Source: Bacteroidales bacterium
GTDB lineage: Bacteria > Bacteroidota > Bacteroidia > Bacteroidales > Bacteroidaceae
Assembly: GCA_018064685.1 (NCBI GenBank)
Contig: JAGHUS010000026.1
Span: 1-37,986 of the forward strand
DNA: 37,986 nucleotides
Reading direction: 5' to 3'
In this document: positions 33,409 through 37,986 of the stretch, in pieces
Position numbering within the stretch: position 1 is the stretch's first letter
Layout: each line of letters opens with the position of its first letter
Notes under the pieces: model-generated
Database searches by the model: none
Told to the model about the DNA's origin: nothing
Seen by the model: the letters and a program-made list of their open reading frames with translations, nothing else
Made by a program: the position numbers and the translations under genes

Positions 33409-35790
33409 CTATTCCATGCTGATGTCGTAGGTGAAGTCGCCGTCGGTCGACTGCAGGATAATCTGAGCGTGGCCGTTGAAACTGTTGATGGTAAATGTCT
33501 TGGCTGTGGCATCGGTGGGACGCTCCACGCCCGTGAAGGCAGAGTCGCCATTGCCGCCGCCCAAGATGCGGGCGTTGCCCTTGATGGTGATGGTGAATGG
33601 CTGCGAGGCTGTGGGTACGAAGCGCTCCTTCTTGTCGAGCAGCGAGATGTCCAGCACGTGTATGTCGGCGTGACGCGACACGACGGCCTTGGCGTGTGTG
33701 GCCTCTCCTGTTGTCTCCAGTCGCTCGGTAGCAGTCTTCTTGCCCTTGTTGTAGCCAATGGCCTGGATGCTACCCGGCTTGTAGGTGGTTGTCCACTCCA
33801 AGTGGCCGTTGCGGGGCATCGGTTTGCGTCCCATCTTCTTACCGTTCACGATGAGTTCCACCTCGTCGCAGTTGCTGAACACTTGTACGCGTACTGCCTC
33901 GCCCTCATGACCTTGCAGGTTCCAGTGGGGCAGGATGTGTACCATCGGTTCGTCCGTCCACCATGCCTTGAGGTAGTATGCCTCGTCCTTGGGGAAACCG
34001 CAGTAGTCCAGCAAGCCGAATTGGCTGCCCGTGGCAGGATAGCCCAAGGGTACTGGCTCGCCGCGATAGTCGAAGCCCGTCCAGTAGAACACACCCAACA
34101 GCCAGGGACGGTCGTGGTAGAAATTCCAACCATACTCTGTGGCAAAGTGTACCGAATCGCTGGGCGAGAGTGTGTAGTTCATTGAGGGCATGCGTCCCGT
34201 GCTCTTGTCGCAGGGAGCATATACGCCACGTGTGCCGCATCCCGTCGTCTCCTCGCTACCCAAGGCAATGCGCTTGGGGTATCGCTGACGATCCTCGTCG
34301 ATGTGATGCTGCTTGATGTAGTTGTAGCCAGCCACGTCAACACCGCGCAGGATGTGCGGACCGCTGGCAGAAGCCACACTGACGGGGCGTGTGGGGTCGG
34401 CCTGATGGGCGTAGGCCGTCATGGTGGCGGCAATCTGTTCGCCACGGTCGTCCCACTCGATGCCCCACTCCTCGTTGCCCACGCTCCAGCAGAAGACGCT
34501 GGGGTGGTTGCGGTCACGGTGTATCATACCCTTCAGTACGTCGAGTTGGAAGGGATTGATGCCCATCAGTCGGTTCTCCTCGTATACCAATATACCTAAT
34601 GAATCGCACACGTCGAGCAAGGCCGGCGTCATGGGATTGTGGCTGGCACGATAGGCATTCACGCCCATCCACTTCAAGCGTTCGATGCGGTATGCTTGCA
34701 AGCCGTCGGGGATACCAGCACCTACGCCAGCGTGATCCTGATGGCAGTCCACACCCTTCAGCGTGACGTGCTTGCCATTGAGGAAGAGTCCCTTGTCGGC
34801 ATCGAGCTTGATGTCGCGGATACCGGTTCGGGTAATGTGTTCGTCCACCATCTGTCCATTTACGATGATGCGTGTACGCACCTTGTATAGTTGGGGCGTC
34901 TCTAGACTCCACAAGGCTGGGTTCGTGACATTTGTCTCGGTCTTCGTTATGGCCATCTCGCGTGGAGCCAGTGCTTTACCCTCGTTCGTCATTGTGGCCA
35001 CGACGTCACCGTTGGGGGCGATGAGTGCATGCTGCACACTGTAGCTGCTGATGGGTTTGTTGCCATCATTCACCACTTCTGTCTCGAGGGTCATCTGCGC
35101 CTCGGTGAAATTATCATTGAGTGTAAAGTGTGCAAAGGTGCCATCGGTGGCGATGTGCAGGGGTGCCATCTTCTCCATCCATACGTGGCGGTAGATGCCC
35201 GCACCCTCGTAGAACCAACCCTCCTCGAGCGAAGCATCAACGCGCACGCAAATGAGGTTGGTCTGCTTCTCTCCATTGCCGTAGAGCAGGTAGTCGGTGA
35301 TGTCGTAGTCCTGCGATGCGTAGCCACTCGGTTCCTTACCCACCAGAAATCCGTTTACCCACACCTGTGCGTTGCGGAAGATGCCGTCGAACTGCAGGCG
35401 CACATGACGACCACGGTCGCTCTCGGGCAGTTGGAACGTCTTGCGGTACCATCCCACACTTGTCTCTGGGTATTTCCATCCCACCTGCTTGAAGCCGTGG
35501 CTGTAGCTGGCTGAGCCATTGAAAGGAAGATCCACTGCCCAGTCGTGAGGCAGGTCCACGTTTTTCCATTCGTTACCCGGTTTGAACTTCATCACGTACG
35601 GACCTTCATTGTGTATGGAGTTGGCCTTGGTCAGATAGTTAAAATATTCCGTTCCAGCCATGTAGTCCTTGTTGTAGTCGCTGGCATGTCCCAGCGCAAA
35701 CTGCCATTGGGCGTCCATGCTGATGCGCTCACGCTGTGCCGCCGCCGACAGGCTCATGGCTGTGAGGAGTAGAAGAAATGTCTTACGCAT
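33409..35790 (-). CDS. Secreted GH2 beta-glycosidase
   Basis: A 793-residue exported glycoside hydrolase family 2 enzyme. Residues 1-19 are a signal peptide ending SAAAQ. Sugar-binding and immunoglobulin-like domains fill about 25-330 (including LPHDWAVDLPF and VWVNGFLVGKEPSGY). The TIM barrel follows, with RASHNPMTP, acid/base E440 in CWSVGNEEWG and nucleophile E513 in ALGSEETTG. Beta-rich domains complete the C-terminus. The overall look is closest to beta-galactosidases of the Bacteroidetes, but family 2 also includes beta-mannosidases, and the mannan operon context leaves both open. In mannan breakdown it could trim ends or remove beta-galactose side groups. The gene lies 75 bases after the isomerase gene. 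Confidence 0.88.
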   Translation of the reverse strand: MRKTFLLLLTAMSLSAAAQRERISMDAQWQFALGHASDYNKDYMAGTEYFNYLTKANSIHNEGPYVMKFKPGNEWKNVDLPHDWAVDLPFNGSASYSHGFKQVGWKYPETSVGWYRKTFQLPESDRGRHVRLQFDGIFRNAQVWVNGFLVGKEPSGYASQDYDITDYLLYGNGEKQTNLICVRVDASLEEGWFYEGAGIYRHVWMEKMAPLHIATDGTFAHFTLNDNFTEAQMTLETEVVNDGNKPISSYSVQHALIAPNGDVVATMTNEGKALAPREMAITKTETNVTNPALWSLETPQLYKVRTRIIVNGQMVDEHITRTGIRDIKLDADKGLFLNGKHVTLKGVDCHQDHAGVGAGIPDGLQAYRIERLKWMGVNAYRASHNPMTPALLDVCDSLGILVYEENRLMGINPFQLDVLKGMIHRDRNHPSVFCWSVGNEEWGIEWDDRGEQIAATMTAYAHQADPTRPVSVASASGPHILRGVDVAGYNYIKQHHIDEDRQRYPKRIALGSEETTGCGTRGVYAPCDKSTGRMPSMNYTLSPSDSVHFATEYGWNFYHDRPWLLGVFYWTGFDYRGEPVPLGYPATGSQFGLLDYCGFPKDEAYYLKAWWTDEPMVHILPHWNLQGHEGEAVRVQVFSNCDEVELIVNGKKMGRKPMPRNGHLEWTTTYKPGSIQAIGYNKGKKTATERLETTGEATHAKAVVSRHADIHVLDISLLDKKERFVPTASQPFTITIKGNARILGGGNGDSAFTGVERPTDATAKTFTINSFNGHAQIILQSTDGDFTYDISME

Positions 35791-35865
35791 GCTTCTCTGA
35801 TTATTTAGTAACTTATGAAAATATAGGATAAAATTTCATACGCCCACCCAATCGTGCATGTTGCT

Positions 35866-36852
35866 CTACATAGTGGCAGTAAGGAACGTGGCATTCCCGA
35901 AAATGTAGAGGATGTTCTCGCTGGCAGGCACCAGCACCGTCTCGCCTTGACGAATGTGGATACCGTTGATGTTGGCCTCGCCCCAAAGGCAGAGTACGAC
36001 GACGAAGGAGTCGCATTGAAAATCGATCTGAGCAGCTACCTGTACAACGACACGATGAACGGTGAAGTAAGGACAGTTGATAAGCTGTGAGGTTGGCTTT
36101 GTACTGTCATAGGAGGTGCGGTACTCGGGCCATACCCGATAGTCAATAGCCTCCTTGGCCTGTTCAACGTGCAGTTCGCGGGGTTTTCCGTGGGCATCCT
36201 TGCGTCCGAAATCATATACACGATAAGTGATGTCGCTGGTCTGCTGAATCTCGGCAAGGAAGTTCCCGGCACCAATGGCATGGAGGCGTCCGGCGGGAAG
36301 GAAATAGAGATCGCCATCGTGGCTCTCGTGTGTAGCAATGACGGACGCCATAGGGTTCTCCCCCTTGCTATCAGCCTCGACATCATTCTCGATGACTAGG
36401 CGTTCATAGTCATCGGGAGAGATACTTTTGCGCAAGCCACTATAGATCTTGGCACCGATGTCGGCTTTGATAACGTACCACATTTCAGTCTTACCGGCAC
36501 AGCCATGGCGCTCAAGAGCCAGTTTGTCATCTGGATGAACTTGCACGGAAAGGTCTTGCCGAGAGTCAATGAGCTTGACAAGGATGGGGAACTTGTTGCC
36601 GTACTTCTTGTAGACACGATCGCCAACGAGCAGTCCCTTATACTTATCAATCAGTTCTGTAAGGGTTAGGCCAAGGTCAACATCTCCGATGAGTCCGCGG
36701 TCGATGGCAACGCTTTCGTGGCCGGGAACACCACTTATTTCCCAACTTTCGCCGATGTTGGGCTGGGCGGTATAGATTCCCTTGTAGGGAGCTATCTGAT
36801 AGCCACCCCATAGGGTCGTTTTGAGATAAGGTTGGAATTTGTAAGGCTTCAT
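35866..36852 (-). CDS. manA: Mannose-6-phosphate isomerase, class I
   Basis: A 328-residue zinc-dependent isomerase that turns mannose-6-phosphate into fructose-6-phosphate. Zinc ligands are visible as Q104 and H106 in SVQVHPDDK, E123 in GKTEMWY and H191 in LPAGRLHAIG. Length fits the short bacterial type of type I isomerases. In this operon it would feed mannose released from mannan, via mannose-1-phosphate and a phosphomannomutase encoded elsewhere, into glycolysis. It has no signal peptide. A probable internal promoter lies 48 bases upstream. Confidence 0.93.
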   Translation of the reverse strand: MKPYKFQPYLKTTLWGGYQIAPYKGIYTAQPNIGESWEISGVPGHESVAIDRGLIGDVDLGLTLTELIDKYKGLLVGDRVYKKYGNKFPILVKLIDSRQDLSVQVHPDDKLALERHGCAGKTEMWYVIKADIGAKIYSGLRKSISPDDYERLVIENDVEADSKGENPMASVIATHESHDGDLYFLPAGRLHAIGAGNFLAEIQQTSDITYRVYDFGRKDAHGKPRELHVEQAKEAIDYRVWPEYRTSYDSTKPTSQLINCPYFTVHRVVVQVAAQIDFQCDSFVVVLCLWGEANINGIHIRQGETVLVPASENILYIFGNATFLTATM

Positions 36853-36899
36853 CGTATTATGTTTGGATTCTTATGGATTTGCTTATAAGATTGTCGTAG

Positions 36900-36907
36900 C
36901 AAATTTA
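36900..36907 (-). promoter_or_regulatory. Possible internal promoter -7 element before manA (TAAATTTG)
   Basis: The minus strand reads TAAATTTG in the 75-base gap between the GH26 and isomerase genes, matching TAnnTTTG. The -33 side has no clear TTTG. It may give manA and the genes after it some independent expression. Confidence 0.4.
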
Positions 36908-36927
36908 CCATTTTATTTTGAAAAGCA

Positions 36928-37986
36928 TTACCTGAAGTTGGGTAATTCGTCGCGAGTGATGATGAAATCACACTTCAGGGCATCATTCCAGTAATCTATG
37001 TTGGCATTGTTGTGGTCGGTCAGCTTGAAAGCATCGCTCTTGGGATCGCTGGTACGCGCATTGTCCCACCAGGGAATCATGTAGTTCCAGTACTGACCAT
37101 CAGCCCATATCTGCGACATCATGGGAATGTTGCCGAACTCGCTGATGGCATAAAGCTTATCGGGGTAGTGCTGTTGGAAGAACTTGTACCACTTGCGCAT
37201 GTCGGCCAGCGATGCGTTGTAGAAGTCGTATGCCACGATGTCGACGTACTCATCACCTGGGTACCATTTCATGCTGTCGCCCGAGTTGTACACCCATATC
37301 AGGTTGTCCAGACCGTGATAGTTGACCATGCGATCGTACATCACGCGCCACAGTTCCACGAAGGCTTCCGGACCGTCGATACCCCACCAGAACCATGCCT
37401 TGTGCCAGGAGGTGCCGGGATTGGCGTCCGACCAGTTGCCTTGTGCCTCGTGCAGTGGGCGCCAGATGACGGGGATGCGTGCGTCGGCCATCGGTTTCAT
37501 CCATGCTGCCACCTGGTCGATGCGGGCAATCATGGTGCGGTAACCTTCGGAGGTGGGGTCGAAGATGGCCGAGGGACGGAAACTCGTCTGCCCGTCTTCC
37601 GTGCCTGGTGTGCAGGTGTCGCTCTTGCCATCGTTCGAGGGCATATTCCAGTGCCACATAGCAGCCATCACGCCGCGTTTGTTCGTCCAGTTCTTCCACA
37701 TCGTCTGGTTGTTGTAGTCAATCCATCCACCCGATGAGGAGTAGATGTCGTGGATGAAGTCGATGCAGTTGATGGCGGGGTACTTGCCCGTGTGGCTATA
37801 CACCCAGTCGGCTTCGTATGTGTTGTAGTTCACACAGGCATGCGTACCGGTGAGCATCTTCTTGCCCGTGTTCTCCTCCATGTAGGTCAAGAGCTTGCGT
37901 GCCGACTCCGAGCGGTTGGCCCATTTGGGGATGTCCTCGATGGTGATGCTTTCTATGTCTTGCATATTGTAGCGCACCACGGTGCC
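36928..37986 (-). CDS. GH26 beta-mannanase, 5' end beyond the window
   Basis: The reading frame is open to the right edge, so at least 353 codons are visible and the true start, signal peptide and any extra domains lie outside. The visible part is a GH26 catalytic domain. Counting from the first visible Met, the acid/base is E178 in WRPLHEAQGNW and the nucleophile is E281 in AISEFGN. The aromatic-rich WHKAWFWWG that often follows the acid/base is present. It should cut beta-1,4-mannan internally or release mannobiose. It is upstream-most of the visible operon; genes for SusC/SusD-like import proteins, if any, would be further right. Confidence 0.92.
   Translation of the reverse strand, partial: GTVVRYNMQDIESITIEDIPKWANRSESARKLLTYMEENTGKKMLTGTHACVNYNTYEADWVYSHTGKYPAINCIDFIHDIYSSSGGWIDYNNQTMWKNWTNKRGVMAAMWHWNMPSNDGKSDTCTPGTEDGQTSFRPSAIFDPTSEGYRTMIARIDQVAAWMKPMADARIPVIWRPLHEAQGNWSDANPGTSWHKAWFWWGIDGPEAFVELWRVMYDRMVNYHGLDNLIWVYNSGDSMKWYPGDEYVDIVAYDFYNASLADMRKWYKFFQQHYPDKLYAISEFGNIPMMSQIWADGQYWNYMIPWWDNARTSDPKSDAFKLTDHNNANIDYWNDALKCDFIITRDELPNFR

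Overview
The window looks like chromosomal DNA from a Bacteroidales bacterium, most likely Prevotella or a close relative. Three things point there. Several genes are preceded by the Bacteroidetes-type promoter (TTTG, about 19-22 bases, then TAnnTTTG) rather than an E. coli-type one. There is a PorZ-like type IX secretion protein and C-terminal tails of that secretion type. There is also a mannan-degrading operon of the kind described in Bacteroides. No rRNA, tRNA, CRISPR array, IS element or prophage was recognised.

Layout. Positions 1-457 are non-coding, with a 115-118 bp tandem repeat. 458-1810 encodes a three-part STAS / kinase-like / AraC regulator. 1993-10426 is a rightward run: leuS, two YitT membrane proteins, rdgB and a PorZ-like protein. 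10554-13098 (minus strand) holds a HAD-thioesterase fusion and a small penicillin-binding lipoprotein. 13269-16024 holds nadB and an ECF sigma / membrane partner pair. 16025-16802 is non-coding and dense in inverted repeats. 16803-18131 (minus) is a THUMP-like methyltransferase. 18254-20939 holds sufS, a GxxExxY nuclease-like cassette between 50 bp inverted repeats, and rnhB. 21131-26837 holds a large GH27 alpha-galactosidase, gpmI, ung and a DUF3109 gene. 26854 to the right edge (minus) is a galactomannan operon.

The operon reads, in transcription order: GH26 mannanase (cut by the window edge), mannose-6-phosphate isomerase, GH2 beta-glycosidase, a decayed secreted-protein gene, a GH27-GH26 fusion, GH130 phosphorylase, GPH-type sugar transporter, and an AGE-family disaccharide 2-epimerase. 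The inferred route is: galactomannan is debranched (GH27) and cut (GH26) outside the cytoplasm; mannobiose is imported, epimerised to mannosyl-glucose, and phosphorolysed to mannose-1-phosphate plus glucose; the mannose phosphate then enters glycolysis through the isomerase.

The most unusual feature is the repeats. Almost every intergenic gap carries its own short degenerate word (often 8 bp). Palindromic or tandem repeats of intergenic type also lie in frame inside genes: three times in leuS, once each in the methyltransferase and the GH130 gene, and at the 3' ends of rdgB and the transporter gene. Separately, a GxxExxY gene sits between long inverted repeats, and two gene-less 72 bp inverted-repeat elements of similar design but different sequence lie elsewhere in the window.
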